A DNA stretch of 64,000 nt from Paenibacillus sp. J45TS6 (GCF_018403285.1 NZ_BOSJ01000008.1:62001-126000), one strand, 5' to 3'. Counted from the stretch's first letter, positions 52,437-62,497 are shown. Notes: a model not told the origin generated them from the sequence alone. Program-made: numbers and translations.

Positions 52437-53234
52437 ATGAATGTACCCGCTCTAGAAGTCAGAGAGATCGCTCTCTCCTTCCGAGAGAAGAAGAAAAATC
52501 TCCAGGTCCTTAACGATATTTCACTTACGGTTCAGAAGGGAGAATTCGTCTCTATTGTCGGTCCTTCCGGCAGCGGGAAGAGCTCTTTATTTCAAATTAT
52601 TGGCGGTCTTCTTGCTCCCGGGGCAGGAAGTATCCATATGAATGGAGAAGTGGTAACAGGAGAACGAGGGCATATCAGCTATATGCCCCAGCAACCGGCG
52701 CTTTTTCCTTGGCGTACAATCATAGATAATATCAAGCTTTCTAGTGAGGTCGCTCCTCGAAAGCATGCTGCTAAGAGCGGGAAACTTAGCGAAGATGAGA
52801 TCCTCCACTGGATTAGACAAGCAGGCCTCGAAGGTTTCGAACATGCCTATCCCCATATGCTCTCTGGCGGGATGCAGCAGAGGGCCGCTTTTGTACGCGC
52901 GCTGCTAAGTCCTCAGGAGCTCATGCTGCTGGATGAACCGTTTAGTGCGCTCGATGCGCTCACTAGAAGCGAGATGCAGGAATGGCTGCTCGGTATATGG
53001 GAACAGTACCGCCGATCGGTGCTTTTTATTACTCATAATATTGAAGAAGCCTTATTGCTATCCGATCGAATCTATGTATTTTCCAGCCGGCCTGCCACCG
53101 TTCTCCATGAGATTCAGGTTCCTTTTGCAAGACCAAGACAAGAACAAATTACCGAGAGCCCTGACTTTCTTGCATTAAAAAGACAGATGTCAGGCTGGTT
53201 ACGTGCGGAAAAAGAACGAAGCCGCCCGTTGTAA
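52437..53234 (+). CDS. thiZ: ABC transporter ATP-binding protein (ThiZ type)
   Basis: A 265-residue ATPase: Walker A GPSGSGKSS, MPQQPALFPWRT Q-loop, signature LSGGMQQRA, Walker B LMLLDEPFSALDALTR. Typical of nitrate/taurine/HMP-type importers. AAAGGAGAT precedes the ATG. Follows the permease by 63 bases. Confidence 0.92.
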   Translation: MNVPALEVREIALSFREKKKNLQVLNDISLTVQKGEFVSIVGPSGSGKSSLFQIIGGLLAPGAGSIHMNGEVVTGERGHISYMPQQPALFPWRTIIDNIKLSSEVAPRKHAAKSGKLSEDEILHWIRQAGLEGFEHAYPHMLSGGMQQRAAFVRALLSPQELMLLDEPFSALDALTRSEMQEWLLGIWEQYRRSVLFITHNIEEALLLSDRIYVFSSRPATVLHEIQVPFARPRQEQITESPDFLALKRQMSGWLRAEKERSRPL

Positions 53235-53258
53235 TCTAGACAAGGAGGTGAAGAACAC

Positions 53259-54071
53259 TTGCAGCAAACCGAAGATTTTGGATGTCCGGTTATTGATGCA
53301 CATATTCACCTCGATCAGTATGAGGATGATATACAGCCGCTGCGGTTGTCTCTTGCTCCAAATGGAGTAAAATCAGTAATTGCGGTATCTACTCAGCTCG
53401 CCTCTTGCCAGAAAATAGAGAGAGCTGCTGCCGCTGCGCCTGACTTAATCTATCCTGCCTATGGATATCATCCAGAGCAATCCATTCCAAGTACAGAACA
53501 GCTGAATGAACTGCTGGACTGGATGGAGAATCACACGGATTCCATGATCGCTGTTGGGGAGGTTGGACTACCCTACTATTCACGGATGGAAGCGGAAAAG
53601 GCAGGACAGCCTTTTGATATGGACCCTTATATCTCCATGCTGGAGCAGTTTATTATCTTTGCCAAGAAGCATAACAAACCAATTATTCTCCACGCCGTTT
53701 ATGAGGATGCCGATCTTGCCTGTGATTTGCTGGAGAAGCATCAAGTAAAGAAAGCCCATTTCCACTGGTTTAAAGGGTCCGATGATACGATCCACAGAAT
53801 GGCTGAGAATGGGTATTATATTTCTTTTACACCCGATCTTGTGTATGAAAAAGAAATTCAGGATCTAGCAAGCAAATATCCGCATGATCAAATCATGGCA
53901 GAGACCGATGGTCCATGGCCTTTTGAGGGGCCTTTTGCTGCTCATAAAACCCATCCCCGGATGGTAAAAGACGTGATTCGTGCCTGGTGTGATGTCACTG
54001 GGGTTAAGCTTGAAATCGCGGCAGAACTGTTTTATAAGAATACGAAACAGTTTTACAACCTATATTCATAG
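53259..54071 (+). CDS. TatD-family metal-dependent hydrolase in the thiamine operon
   Basis: A 270-residue TIM-barrel hydrolase: DAHIHLD metal motif, EVGLPYY, PIILHAVYED, HFHWFKGS, and AETDGPWPFEG. Metal ligands of the TatD family are all present, but the stretches deviate from the DNase TatD consensus (IGEIGLDY, ETDAPY). The start is TTG at 53259 after AAGGAGGTG. Last gene of the TPP-controlled operon, so it may process a thiamine precursor (inference), rather than act as a nuclease. Confidence 0.85.
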   Translation: MQQTEDFGCPVIDAHIHLDQYEDDIQPLRLSLAPNGVKSVIAVSTQLASCQKIERAAAAAPDLIYPAYGYHPEQSIPSTEQLNELLDWMENHTDSMIAVGEVGLPYYSRMEAEKAGQPFDMDPYISMLEQFIIFAKKHNKPIILHAVYEDADLACDLLEKHQVKKAHFHWFKGSDDTIHRMAENGYYISFTPDLVYEKEIQDLASKYPHDQIMAETDGPWPFEGPFAAHKTHPRMVKDVIRAWCDVTGVKLEIAAELFYKNTKQFYNLYS

Positions 54072-54103
54072 TTTACGTACGCTAATACTCGCTCTACATA
54101 CGT

Positions 54104-54145
54104 GGAGAGCCCCTCGCACTTCAATGCGAGGGGCTCTCCTTTTTT
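54104..54145 (+). terminator. Terminator of the thiamine operon
   Basis: GGAGAGCCCCTCGCA/TGCGAGGGGCTCTCC with a six-base loop, then six T. Confidence 0.95.
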
Positions 54146-54171
54146 ATTTGTATAACAAATGAAATAAGGTA

Positions 54172-54915
54172 CTAGCGTTTCATAAACCCTTTACCATCAA
54201 GGAATGATTTTAACTGAAGACGAGCAGGCTCCGTCAGTCGTTTCGTCATCATCTCAGACCAGGTAGCAGACTGCTTCCCATTAGAACGTTCACGCATATA
54301 AGCCGATAAGGTCTCATCATACTCTTTTACCCCAGCCATAGACTGCTCTTTATTATAGCCGTTTCTATGCAAAACAGCTTTCAACGGAAGACGCGGACGA
54401 AGCACAGGATCCTGATCCGGTACCCCGAGGCACATACCAAACACAGGGTACACGAGCTCAGGTAGTCCTAGTAGTTCAGAGAGTTCTTCAATGTTATTGC
54501 GGACTCCGCCAATGTATACAACACCAAGTCCCAGAGATTCTGCAGCAACAGCAGCATTCTGAGCGGCGAGCGCTACATCAATGGTGGACACCACAAAATT
54601 CTCCATGGTATTTTCGTAGGTTTCTACCCCTGCAGCCTGTATTTCAGCCGTTTCACGAAGTCTGTACATATCTGCACACCACACGAGGAAAACAGGGCAC
54701 TCATTTATATAAGCTTGGTTCCCCGCAAGACTCGAAACCTTATCTTTTAGCTCGGAATCGGTAACGGCAATTACACTGTAGGCTTGTACATTACTTGAAG
54801 AAGAGGCCATTTGCCCTGCCGCTATGATTGTTTCTAGCTGTTCCTCTGTCACAGGTTCATTTTTGTATTTGCGAATCGACTTGTGATTCATTAATAGATT
54901 GATTGTGTCGTTCAT
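54172..54915 (-). CDS. nfrA: NADPH-dependent nitro/flavin reductase (NfrA type)
   Basis: A 247-residue FMN nitroreductase close to B. subtilis NfrA: NHKSIRKYKNEPVTEEQ, ASSSSNVQAYSVIAV, LGLGVVYIGGVRNN, LPELVYPVFGMCLGVP. It reduces quinones, nitro compounds or FMN with NADPH and belongs to oxidative-stress functions. The ATG at 54915 has GGGTGAAGGAG upstream. Confidence 0.9.
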   Translation of the reverse strand: MNDTINLLMNHKSIRKYKNEPVTEEQLETIIAAGQMASSSSNVQAYSVIAVTDSELKDKVSSLAGNQAYINECPVFLVWCADMYRLRETAEIQAAGVETYENTMENFVVSTIDVALAAQNAAVAAESLGLGVVYIGGVRNNIEELSELLGLPELVYPVFGMCLGVPDQDPVLRPRLPLKAVLHRNGYNKEQSMAGVKEYDETLSAYMRERSNGKQSATWSEMMTKRLTEPARLQLKSFLDGKGFMKR

Positions 54916-54931
54916 TTCTCCTTCACCCCTT

Positions 54932-55309
54932 CTATTTAACCTTCAGATAATCTTCAATGTCCTGCGGAACCTCATAGTATGTGCCATCAAGCCCACTCAG
55001 TACATGACCGTCCCCAATATATACAAGATCTACTTTTGGAAAATGCATAAGAACCGCTTCTTTTGCAGTCGCAGGGTTAATTCCTTGTGCTTCCTCAGGC
55101 ACTTCGATTGACTTGCCTTGATTCAAGATCGCAATCATAGCCGATAATTCTTGCTCATCCGTGATGGTCCTAGATGCTTCTTCTTGGCGAATCAGCACTT
55201 CACTGCTCCCTGTCAAGCTATCCGCATATGGCGGTAATTCTTCCTTCTGCGAACAAGCAGAAAGAATCAGGATCAATAACATGCCTAACATAAGGCCGTA
55301 TTTCTTCAT
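54932..55309 (-). CDS. Small lipoprotein of unknown function
   Basis: A 125-residue lipoprotein: signal GLMLGMLLILILSAC with lipobox LSAC, then a mature domain of about 105 residues (VLIRQEEASRTITDEQELS, VDLVYIGDGHVLSG). AAGGAG lies 9 bases before the ATG at 55309. It sits just upstream of nfrA in the same orientation, 16 bases apart, so the two may be co-transcribed. No family recognised. Confidence 0.75.
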   Translation of the reverse strand: MKKYGLMLGMLLILILSACSQKEELPPYADSLTGSSEVLIRQEEASRTITDEQELSAMIAILNQGKSIEVPEEAQGINPATAKEAVLMHFPKVDLVYIGDGHVLSGLDGTYYEVPQDIEDYLKVK

Positions 55310-55512
55310 GATGTCTTTTCTCCTTCCTAGATAGTGATCATTACAGAGATGTACTAAGTACATTACCCATATATGATCATGTTCTATCTTTGGTCTATTT
55401 TCTAACCTCTCTTTACAGGCAACAGACATTATTTATAAAATCATTTCTGCTCCATTCTTTTATTTTAGCACGAAATGATATAAGTGTTGTGATGAGGAAC
55501 ATCTCTGCATCT

Positions 55513-55541
55513 AGGAACTTATTTCGACATTATGTAGTCTA
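55513..55541 (+). promoter_or_regulatory. Candidate ECF-type promoter
   Basis: GGAACT (55513-55518), a 17-base spacer and AGTCTA (55536-55541), upstream of the ECF sigma gene. Such genes are often autoregulated from GGAAC-type sites. Weak match only. Confidence 0.3.
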
Positions 55542-55563
55542 TAGAGTAGTGAGGTGAGCAGGC

Positions 55564-56139
55564 TTGGATTACAGCGATCTTAAACATGCAGTTACGCTGG
55601 ATAACGATACTTTATATCAAATCATGGACGACTTTGGTAATGACGTATGGAATTATGCTTTTTTTCTGACCGGAAGCCGGGACCATGCCGATGATATTTC
55701 GCAAGAGGTTTTTATTAAGGCCTATCAAGGAATTCACACCTACCGGGGTGAAGCTTCACTCAAAACATGGCTGATCACCATCACACGAAATACAGTTCAT
55801 TCCTACCGAAGATCTCGTTTCTTTCGTCAGAGCCTCGGCAGTAAACTTTTCTCGATAGATGATGAAAAAACAGCGGAAAGCAGTGCTTTATCGTCACATA
55901 GCCGAATAGCCCCTTCTGCCGAATCGATCGTCATGGAACAGCACTATGAGGATTCGATATGGGAGATTATTATGAGCTTGTCTGTCAAATCGCGGGAAGT
56001 ACTCATTCTTGCTTTAAAATATGAAATGAAAATTCATGAGATCGCTAAGATCCTCCACATATCAGAAGGTACAGTGAAATCACGTCTTTCCAGAGCAAAG
56101 GAAAAAGTACAAAAAGAACTAGGGAGGCGGGCAGAATGA
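55564..56139 (+). CDS. ECF RNA polymerase sigma factor
   Basis: A 191-residue sigma: region 2 with GNDVWNYAFFLTGSRDHADDISQEVFIKAYQGI and region 4 with SVKSREVLILALKYEMKIHEIAKILHISEGTVKSRLSRAKEKVQ (given as consecutive motifs). Acidic linker between. The start is TTG at 55564, preceded by GTGAGGTGAG. The end overlaps the anti-sigma gene by four bases. Partner is membrane-bound. The envelope signal is unknown. Confidence 0.92.
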   Translation: MDYSDLKHAVTLDNDTLYQIMDDFGNDVWNYAFFLTGSRDHADDISQEVFIKAYQGIHTYRGEASLKTWLITITRNTVHSYRRSRFFRQSLGSKLFSIDDEKTAESSALSSHSRIAPSAESIVMEQHYEDSIWEIIMSLSVKSREVLILALKYEMKIHEIAKILHISEGTVKSRLSRAKEKVQKELGRRAE

Positions 56140-56945
56140 CAAAACATCATGAAGAGTGGGAAAAACGGGTTAAAGAGGATCCTTTTGCAGATCAACCTTT
56201 CACGGAAGAGCATAAGCGGCAAGTCATTCAGGCGGTGCAGCGCATTTCTCAAACACCGGCTCCCAAGAAAAAAAACGTTTGGCTAAAACGCATCCTGCCG
56301 AGTGTCGCTGTATGCACCACTCTTATAGCCGCAGTATGGTGGTTTCTGCCCGGTACGGAACTTACACCCAGCCAGCCAGAAATGATCAGTATGAGCGAAG
56401 CTGGCCCATCTGCCGAGTCCACAGCGGAATCAACAGATAGCGAGCCTTACGCCATGACTCAGAAGGAAACGAATAGAAACGCTACACCACCTGAGGAGAG
56501 GGCAGACTCGTTACTTAAAGAGGAGCAGTCCAAATTAAGATTCTCGGATCAAGAACTTTGGTTACAGGATCGGGTTAAAGAAGCGGATCTGATTGCCGAG
56601 CTAAAAATAACAAATTTAATTCAGGATGAACTTGGTCTGCAAGCAGATGTTGAGAAGATCTTGATCTCACACGAAAATGAGGTGCCGAGCGCACTAAAAA
56701 TCAACCTAAGTGAGACAGTAAATCTGACTACTCTTCCCCTTGAGACAGAAGATCGAGTCGTGCTTTTTTTGAAGAAAACAGAAAAATTAGATACGTATCA
56801 TCTAGCAGGAGAAGCCCAGAGTATATACGTGGTTTCAGCAGATAATCTGGTGTCTTCCATCGGATCTACACCGAATTCTTCAGCTATGGAAGAAATCCCT
56901 TATGATGAATTTATAGAGAATATAAAAGCCCTTGAGGATCAATGA
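56136..56945 (+). CDS. Anti-sigma factor, membrane-anchored
   Basis: A 269-residue protein with a cytoplasmic N-terminal domain (about 1-48), one membrane segment (ILPSVAVCTTLIAAVWWFL) and a roughly 200-residue extracytoplasmic domain (LWLQDRVKEADLIAELKI, VVLFLKKTEKLDTYHLAGE). No zinc-binding HxxxCxxC motif is visible, so it is not a ZAS-type anti-sigma. Coupling to the sigma gene by a four-base overlap is the main support. The terminator overlaps its last codons. Confidence 0.82.
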   Translation: MTKHHEEWEKRVKEDPFADQPFTEEHKRQVIQAVQRISQTPAPKKKNVWLKRILPSVAVCTTLIAAVWWFLPGTELTPSQPEMISMSEAGPSAESTAESTDSEPYAMTQKETNRNATPPEERADSLLKEEQSKLRFSDQELWLQDRVKEADLIAELKITNLIQDELGLQADVEKILISHENEVPSALKINLSETVNLTTLPLETEDRVVLFLKKTEKLDTYHLAGEAQSIYVVSADNLVSSIGSTPNSSAMEEIPYDEFIENIKALEDQ

Positions 56946-56965
56946 TCCTAAGGGCTTTTGGTCTT
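56924..56965. terminator. Terminator overlapping the anti-sigma stop codon
   Basis: AAAAGCCCTT.AGGATC/GATCCT.AAGGGCTTTT; left arm is inside the coding sequence, and the flanks allow use from either side. Confidence 0.85.
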
Positions 56966-56970
56966 TTACC

Positions 56971-58011
56971 TTATGCAAGTCCGAATAAATGTACGAGTGC
57001 AAAACCAAGAAGTGATAACAGAATGGAACCGATCCCGCCTGCAATAAACGAAGGCAGTCCTTTTTTTCTAAAGGTAGAAAACTGAACACCGAGTCCAAGC
57101 CCGGCCATCGCCATACCGATTAAAAGATAAGAAATTGTAATGATACCAGAAACCATGGCAGGTGGGATAATACCCAGTGTATTTATACCGCTCATCACCA
57201 AGAAACCAACAATGAACCAAGGAATAGGGATATCACGAACACTCATTTTTGCGCTCTCGCCGTGCTCAATGCGCTCCTTACGAGCACTCCACATCCCAAT
57301 CACGATCGCAATCGGAACAAGCATAGCAACACGGGACAATTTAACGATAACCGCCAGATCGACTGCACTTTGTCCGCCCGGATCTGCTGCTGCAATGACA
57401 TGGGCGATTTCGTGAAGTGTTGCACCAGAGAAGATGCCGTATCCAGATGCAGTGAGTCCAAGTACAGGGTACAATAGCGTATAGAGTAAAGTGAAAATGG
57501 TGCCAAGAATAGCGACCGTTGCCGCACTTATCGCTGTATCTTCATCACTTGCCTTTAACTGAGGAGAGATCGCAACCACGGCAGCTGCTCCGCAGATGGC
57601 CGTTCCGCAAGCCGTTAGAATACCCAGCTTCTGATCCACTTTGAAGACTCTCGTCAGTACATAGACCACCACGATAGCAAAAATAATATTGATTATGGCG
57701 ATAGCCAGTACTTTCGGTCCCGCTTCAATTACGTCTGCGAGGTTAAGTCTTACTCCCAGCAGAATAATCCCGTACCTGAGCAGCTTTTTACTGGAGAATG
57801 ATATGCCGCCTGAGGCGTGCTCAGGAATAGGGAAGAATGCCCTGTAAAGCATCCCCAGCAAGATCGCAAGTACAAGCTGGCCCATAATACTTAAAAAAGG
57901 AAGCATTGCTAAAAATCTTGCGACAAGCGCGATAGCAAGTGTAATACCAATCCCTAGGAAGAAGCCTTGTTTATTCGGCCCTCTTTGGGGTGCAGCTATA
58001 GATTTGCTCAT
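56971..58011 (-). CDS. YeiH-family putative sulfate exporter
   Basis: A 346-residue UPF0324/YeiH-family protein with about ten hydrophobic segments: LLRYGIILLGVRLNLADV, ILTACGTAICGAAAVVAISP, ASGYGIFSGATLHEIAHVIA. The start is ATG at 58011, nine bases after AAGGAG. It is divergent from a LysR regulator, a common pair (YeiE/YeiH in E. coli, CysL-like in Bacillus). The family is called a putative sulfate exporter, but the substrate is weakly established. Confidence 0.9.
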   Translation of the reverse strand: MSKSIAAPQRGPNKQGFFLGIGITLAIALVARFLAMLPFLSIMGQLVLAILLGMLYRAFFPIPEHASGGISFSSKKLLRYGIILLGVRLNLADVIEAGPKVLAIAIINIIFAIVVVYVLTRVFKVDQKLGILTACGTAICGAAAVVAISPQLKASDEDTAISAATVAILGTIFTLLYTLLYPVLGLTASGYGIFSGATLHEIAHVIAAADPGGQSAVDLAVIVKLSRVAMLVPIAIVIGMWSARKERIEHGESAKMSVRDIPIPWFIVGFLVMSGINTLGIIPPAMVSGIITISYLLIGMAMAGLGLGVQFSTFRKKGLPSFIAGGIGSILLSLLGFALVHLFGLA

Positions 58012-58110
58012 TTTCAAACACTCCTTGTTTAACCTAGATGACTTCTGCGTGTTCTCATTTCTTTACTATAGTGGATCGTGTTTCCCCAGTGAAATACCGA
58101 TATGCTATGC

Positions 58111-58135
58111 CAATCATTACAAATACTTATGATTG
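58111..58135. promoter_or_regulatory. Candidate LysR operator between yeiH-like and lysR-like genes
   Basis: CAATCAT (58111-58117) and ATGATTG (58129-58135), 7-bp inverted arms with an 11-base spacer, the T-N11-A type layout of LysR boxes, in the divergent promoter region. Confidence 0.55.
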
Positions 58136-58191
58136 AAATAACAATGGACTTCTCTCGTCTCAAAGCAAACAAAAAACAAAGGAGAAAAAAG

Positions 58192-59079
58192 ATGATTACA
58201 GATACTTTACGAGTATTCGTTACTGTTGCAGAGCTGCGTCACTTCTCTAAAGCAGCTGAATCGCTTAACCTGTCTCAGCCTGGTGTCAGTCTTCACATCC
58301 GTAATTTGGAGAATGAGATGGGAGCTAAGCTGCTTCATCGTTCTTCAAAACAGGTCCGCTTAACAGAAGCAGGTGAAATTCTGTATAAGCACGCTAAGCA
58401 AATGATGCACCTGTATGATGAAGCAAAACAGTCCATCCGGCTTCTTCAGCATGAAGTCACTGGTCAGATTCGACTAGGTGCCAGCTTTACCATTGGTGAG
58501 TATATTCTCCCCGGCATGATTGCGGATTATGCGAAGCAATATCCCCATGTCAATATCGAAGTAACCATTCGAAATACGGAAGAGATTATGCGAGGAATTC
58601 GCGAAGGAATGTTGGATATTGGTCTAGTAGAAGGAAAAGTAAGTGCGGCAGAATGGAACGCTGTTACCCCTTTTATGAAAGACCAAATGATTCTAATCGC
58701 CCCTTCTGATCATCCACTGGCAAGGGAACGTGTCATCGAATCTAAGCAGCTTCAAGACCAAATTTGGGTGCTGAGAGAATCCGGTTCAGGTACACGTGCC
58801 TTTAGTGATCAGTTCATTGCGGAGCAGGGGCTTCGTGTTAAACAGACTTATTCCTTTTGCAGCAGCCAAGGTGTGAAAGAAGCAGTTGTCTCCGGTCTTG
58901 GAATTGCTTTGCTATCCGAATGGATTGTACAAAAAGAAATCAAGTACAGAGAAGTAGCTCAAATCCATTTAAAAGAGCACCAGATGGAAAGAGAATTCAG
59001 CATGGTTCAATCCGCAGGTGTCGAGACTACGCTTGCTCATCGGATGTTTATTCAGCACTTGCTTACTTACGTATCGTAG
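58192..59079 (+). CDS. LysR-family regulator (CysL/YeiE-like)
   Basis: A 295-residue regulator: HTH LRHFSKAAESLNLSQPGVSLHIRNLE and effector domain (GASFTIGEYILPGMIADY, VREFEMKDQMILIAPSDHP-like stretch, SGSGTRAFSDQF, EAVVSGLGIALLSEWIV). The ATG at 58192 follows AAAGGAG; the open frame from 58102 is not needed. Divergent from the YeiH-type gene, so it probably controls it, with the inverted repeat at 58111-58135. CysL in Bacillus responds to sulfur status. Confidence 0.9.
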   Translation: MITDTLRVFVTVAELRHFSKAAESLNLSQPGVSLHIRNLENEMGAKLLHRSSKQVRLTEAGEILYKHAKQMMHLYDEAKQSIRLLQHEVTGQIRLGASFTIGEYILPGMIADYAKQYPHVNIEVTIRNTEEIMRGIREGMLDIGLVEGKVSAAEWNAVTPFMKDQMILIAPSDHPLARERVIESKQLQDQIWVLRESGSGTRAFSDQFIAEQGLRVKQTYSFCSSQGVKEAVVSGLGIALLSEWIVQKEIKYREVAQIHLKEHQMEREFSMVQSAGVETTLAHRMFIQHLLTYVS

Positions 59080-59096
59080 TTTTGGGCTAAGCTCGA

Positions 59097-59846
59097 TCAA
59101 GACAGGCTGTTTTTTTGCAGCTGACGAAGCGTTTGTATCATTTCAAGTTTTGCGGTTTCGAACTGCTTGTGTCGATGCCCATTTGCACCCGAAGGATGAG
59201 GGAATCCCCACAAATAATTGCCCGCTTGAATCATGTTTTGATGAATCATCTGACGCAGCACCTTCTCAACTGACTTTCCTAACGGGATAATTAGCGGCCC
59301 GCTCAGCATATTTATTTCTTGTGAAAAAGATTCAACTGCTTTTTTATACAAAAATTCATTCTTCGTTAATGATGGTAAATGTCCGTTGTAGTTCTGTTTA
59401 TCGACAAATACCGGGTATCGCAGTAAGGACGTTGTATGTAAAAGAGTAGTATTAACGTCAAATAAGTCACTTGCTTTTTCGATACCAAAATAATGGGGTA
59501 ACTCCAATTCTTCAAGCATGCTGATGATATTTGTACGCATCGATCCAGCGAACCGGGCAGCTATTTTCGCTGCTTTACAAGCTTCTTCATCTGTCTCTCC
59601 TCTGTGCAAAGACTGTGCAGCCGCTTGATAAGCCCGTTCCATCTGTGTCCAGCCTGGCGTAATGCCTACGATTACCATTTTCGCGAGCGGGTTGATGTAC
59701 TCATTATGGGGAGCATAATACATTTCCAGTTGCCCTTCCCTCGCCATTAACAAATCTTCAATTAATAAATCCTGTTTTGAGTACTGATCCTTGATCGGAA
59801 GCGACCCAATAAACGATAGATAGGATTTGGATTGTGCTGATAACAT
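59097..59846 (-). CDS. Uracil-DNA glycosylase superfamily-like protein
   Basis: A 249-residue protein. IVGITPGWTQMERA resembles motif A (GxxPG) of the UDG fold and GFPHPSGANGHRHKQ the motif B/C (HPSxxN) region; LIIPLGKSVEKVL resembles the central strand. The catalytic Asp or Asn of family 1 or 4 enzymes is not evident at the usual place, so activity is uncertain. Single gene, ATG at 59846 after GGAGGAGAT. Function beyond the fold is not known. Confidence 0.6.
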   Translation of the reverse strand: MLSAQSKSYLSFIGSLPIKDQYSKQDLLIEDLLMAREGQLEMYYAPHNEYINPLAKMVIVGITPGWTQMERAYQAAAQSLHRGETDEEACKAAKIAARFAGSMRTNIISMLEELELPHYFGIEKASDLFDVNTTLLHTTSLLRYPVFVDKQNYNGHLPSLTKNEFLYKKAVESFSQEINMLSGPLIIPLGKSVEKVLRQMIHQNMIQAGNYLWGFPHPSGANGHRHKQFETAKLEMIQTLRQLQKNSLS

Positions 59847-59901
59847 ATGATCTCCTCCGTTCTTTCTTGTTGAAACTTCTTATTTCAACCATCCTATAAC
59901 C

Positions 59902-59952
59902 AAAAAAAGATATCCTGCACTCGCTCAAAAAGCCAGCCAGGATATCTTTTTT
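59902..59952. terminator. Terminator-like stem
   Basis: AAAGATATCCTG and CAGGATATCTTT arms with A-run left and T-run right, between the UDG-like gene's upstream side and copA downstream side. Could serve copA on the minus strand. Confidence 0.75.
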
Positions 59953-60027
59953 CTACATCCTAAGAATCTCACTGTTCCATCATCATTAAGCCTCTACCTC
60001 AGTAACACAGTTTATAGTCTTATTTGC

Positions 60028-62463
60028 TTACAGCTTCACTCGCTGTAACCGCAGTGCATTAAGTACAACCGATACCGAACTTAGTGCCATTGCTGCTCCC
60101 GCAAGCCATGGAGCAAGCAGTCCCATCGCGGCAATAGGAATGCCGATGACATTGTAACCAAGGGCCCAGAACAGATTTTGTTTAATATTCCCCATTGTAC
60201 GGCGACTCATCATAATCGCATCAGGAATGCTGTTCAGATCACCGCGCATCAGCGTCACATCCGCTGCTTCCATCGCTACATCGGTACCTGTTCCCATCGC
60301 CATACCTGTATCTGCCGTAACAAGGGCTGGAGCATCATTGATACCGTCGCCTGCCATCGCTACTTTTTTACCTGTCTGCTGAAGTTTTTTCACTTCTTCC
60401 GCTTTGCCTTCGGGAAGCACTTCAGCCAGTACATGATCAATACCCGCTTCTTTAGCAACCGCTTCTGCAGTCCGCTTGTTATCACCTGTCATCATAACCA
60501 CTTCAATACCCATTTCTTTGAGACGCTGCACAGCAGCACGGGAAGTTGGTTTAATGGTATCAGCGACAGCAACGGTTCCTGCCCATTTGCCATCGATAGA
60601 CAGCAGCATTGCTGTTTTTCCTTTTTCCTCTAGCTGCTTCATACCTTGGTCTGCCATCTTACTATCAACATGGTGCTTTTCTAATAATCGGCGTGTCCCG
60701 ATAAGCAGCTCTTGACCATTAACCTTAGCTTTTACCCCGTAGCCAGGAATATTCTCAAAATGTTCTGCTTCTGGGAAACGAATACCTTTAGCCCCAACTC
60801 CCTGCACGATCGCCTGTGCCAGCGGATGTTCCGAAGCGTTCTCGGCAGCGGCAACTAGAGATAGAAGTTCCTCTTCCGCCAGGTCATCACGAGTAATAAC
60901 ATCCGTTAATTGCGGTTTTCCTTCCGTTACCGTTCCTGTTTTGTCGAGCACAACAATTTCGATTTCTTGTGCATGCTCTAGATGTTCTCCACCTTTAAAC
61001 AAAATTCCATATTCAGCCGCTCTGCCTGAACCTGCCATAATAGAAGTTGGCGTAGCCAGACCAAGCGCACACGGACATGCAATAACGAGTACTGCAATGG
61101 CTTTTTCGAGAGCATTTGCAAACTGTCCTTGATCTACAAAGAAGTACCAGACCGCAAAGGTTAACACCGCAATACCTACGACAATCGGTACAAAAATACC
61201 AGAAATAAGGTCTGCAATCCGCTGAATCGGTGCTTTTGAGCCTTGCGCTTCTTCCACTACTTTAATAATTTGAGCAAGGGCTGTATCGGACCCGACTTTT
61301 GTGGCCCGAACAGTAAGCGCACCGTTTTTGTTAATAGTAGCCCCAGATACGTTGTCCCCTGGTTTCTTATCAACAGGAAGACTCTCCCCGCTGAGCATCG
61401 ATTCATCCACAGAAGAGGAGCCTTTCTCAATGACTCCATCCACCGGGAATTTCTCACCAGGCTTCACAATAAATAGATCACCCGCAACTACTTCTGATGC
61501 CGGAATCGTCTTCTCTTCTCCGTCACGTATGACAAGTGCCGTTCTTGGCGCCAGCTCCATCAAACTGCGGATGGCCTGAGATGAACGTCCTTTAGCAACA
61601 CTTTCGAACCATTTCCCGACAAGAACGAGCGTAATGAGGATGGCACTTGTCTCATAGTAGAGTTCAGCACCATGATGTCCGCCCTCTATTGTCCACGCAA
61701 TGCTTAAATAAAGGCTGTAGAAGTACGCTGCCGAAGTTCCGAGAGCGACAAGTACATCCATGTTTGCACTCTTATTGCGAAGAGCACCATAGGCTCCTCT
61801 ATAAAATTGCCATCCAATTATAAACTGGATTGGTGTTGCAAGAATCCACTGGAACCAAGGATTCATGAACAGGTCAGGTACATAAATCCATGAGGTGAAC
61901 GAGAAATGACCTACCATGGCCCACAATAATGGGATAGACAGGATTGCGGAAATAATCCACTTCCATTTTTTACGCTCCAGCTCTTTTTGACGAAGATCTG
62001 CAATATCTTCCTTCGCTTGCTGGGGAAGAGCGCCATAGCCAAGCTGCTCCACCTTTTTCACAAAATCCGTAGAGCTTGCTGTACCGGAAGCATATTCAAT
62101 ATGGGCGGTTTCCAGCGCCAAATTCACATTCGCCTTGGTAACCCCAGGCATTCGGCTGAGTCCTTTTTCAATTCGAGTGGCACATGCAGCACAGGTCATT
62201 CCCGTGATGTTTAGATCCACACTTTCAACAGCCGTTCCGTATCCAAGAGAATCGATTTTATTCTTCAGATCATTTACACCGACCGCTGCAGGGTCATATG
62301 TAACCGACGCTTGTTCCAGCGCCAGATTCACATTTGCTTCCTTAACCCCTTCCATGCGCGACAGCCCTTTCTCAATTCGGGTCGCACATGCAGCACAAGT
62401 CATACCTGTTATATTCAGTTTGGTTTTTTTATCCGTGCGGTTTACTTCTGTCGATTCATTCAT
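60028..62463 (-). CDS. copA: Copper-exporting P1B-type ATPase
   Basis: An 811-residue ATPase with two N-terminal heavy-metal domains (C23-AA-C26 and C91-AA-C94 in [15 protein letters not shown]), eight membrane segments, the copper motif CPCALGLA, phosphorylation site [18 protein letters not shown], and [10 protein letters not shown]. It pumps cytosolic Cu(I) out. A CsoR-type operator (62481-62497) lies directly before the start, so it has its own promoter, separate from copZ. Confidence 0.96.
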   Translation of the reverse strand: MNESTEVNRTDKKTKLNITGMTCAACATRIEKGLSRMEGVKEANVNLALEQASVTYDPAAVGVNDLKNKIDSLGYGTAVESVDLNITGMTCAACATRIEKGLSRMPGVTKANVNLALETAHIEYASGTASSTDFVKKVEQLGYGALPQQAKEDIADLRQKELERKKWKWIISAILSIPLLWAMVGHFSFTSWIYVPDLFMNPWFQWILATPIQFIIGWQFYRGAYGALRNKSANMDVLVALGTSAAYFYSLYLSIAWTIEGGHHGAELYYETSAILITLVLVGKWFESVAKGRSSQAIRSLMELAPRTALVIRDGEEKTIPASEVVAGDLFIVKPGEKFPVDGVIEKGSSSVDESMLSGESLPVDKKPGDNVSGATINKNGALTVRATKVGSDTALAQIIKVVEEAQGSKAPIQRIADLISGIFVPIVVGIAVLTFAVWYFFVDQGQFANALEKAIAVLVIACPCALGLATPTSIMAGSGRAAEYGILFKGGEHLEHAQEIEIVVLDKTGTVTEGKPQLTDVITRDDLAEEELLSLVAAAENASEHPLAQAIVQGVGAKGIRFPEAEHFENIPGYGVKAKVNGQELLIGTRRLLEKHHVDSKMADQGMKQLEEKGKTAMLLSIDGKWAGTVAVADTIKPTSRAAVQRLKEMGIEVVMMTGDNKRTAEAVAKEAGIDHVLAEVLPEGKAEEVKKLQQTGKKVAMAGDGINDAPALVTADTGMAMGTGTDVAMEAADVTLMRGDLNSIPDAIMMSRRTMGNIKQNLFWALGYNVIGIPIAAMGLLAPWLAGAAMALSSVSVVLNALRLQRVKL

Positions 62464-62480
62464 TACGATCCATCTCCTTT

Positions 62481-62497
62481 ATACCCCACAGGGGTAT
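62481..62497. promoter_or_regulatory. CsoR operator ahead of copA
   Basis: ATACCCCACAGGGGTAT, an inverted repeat of the CsoR type, overlapping the copA promoter region. Matches the site ahead of csoR. Confidence 0.85.
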
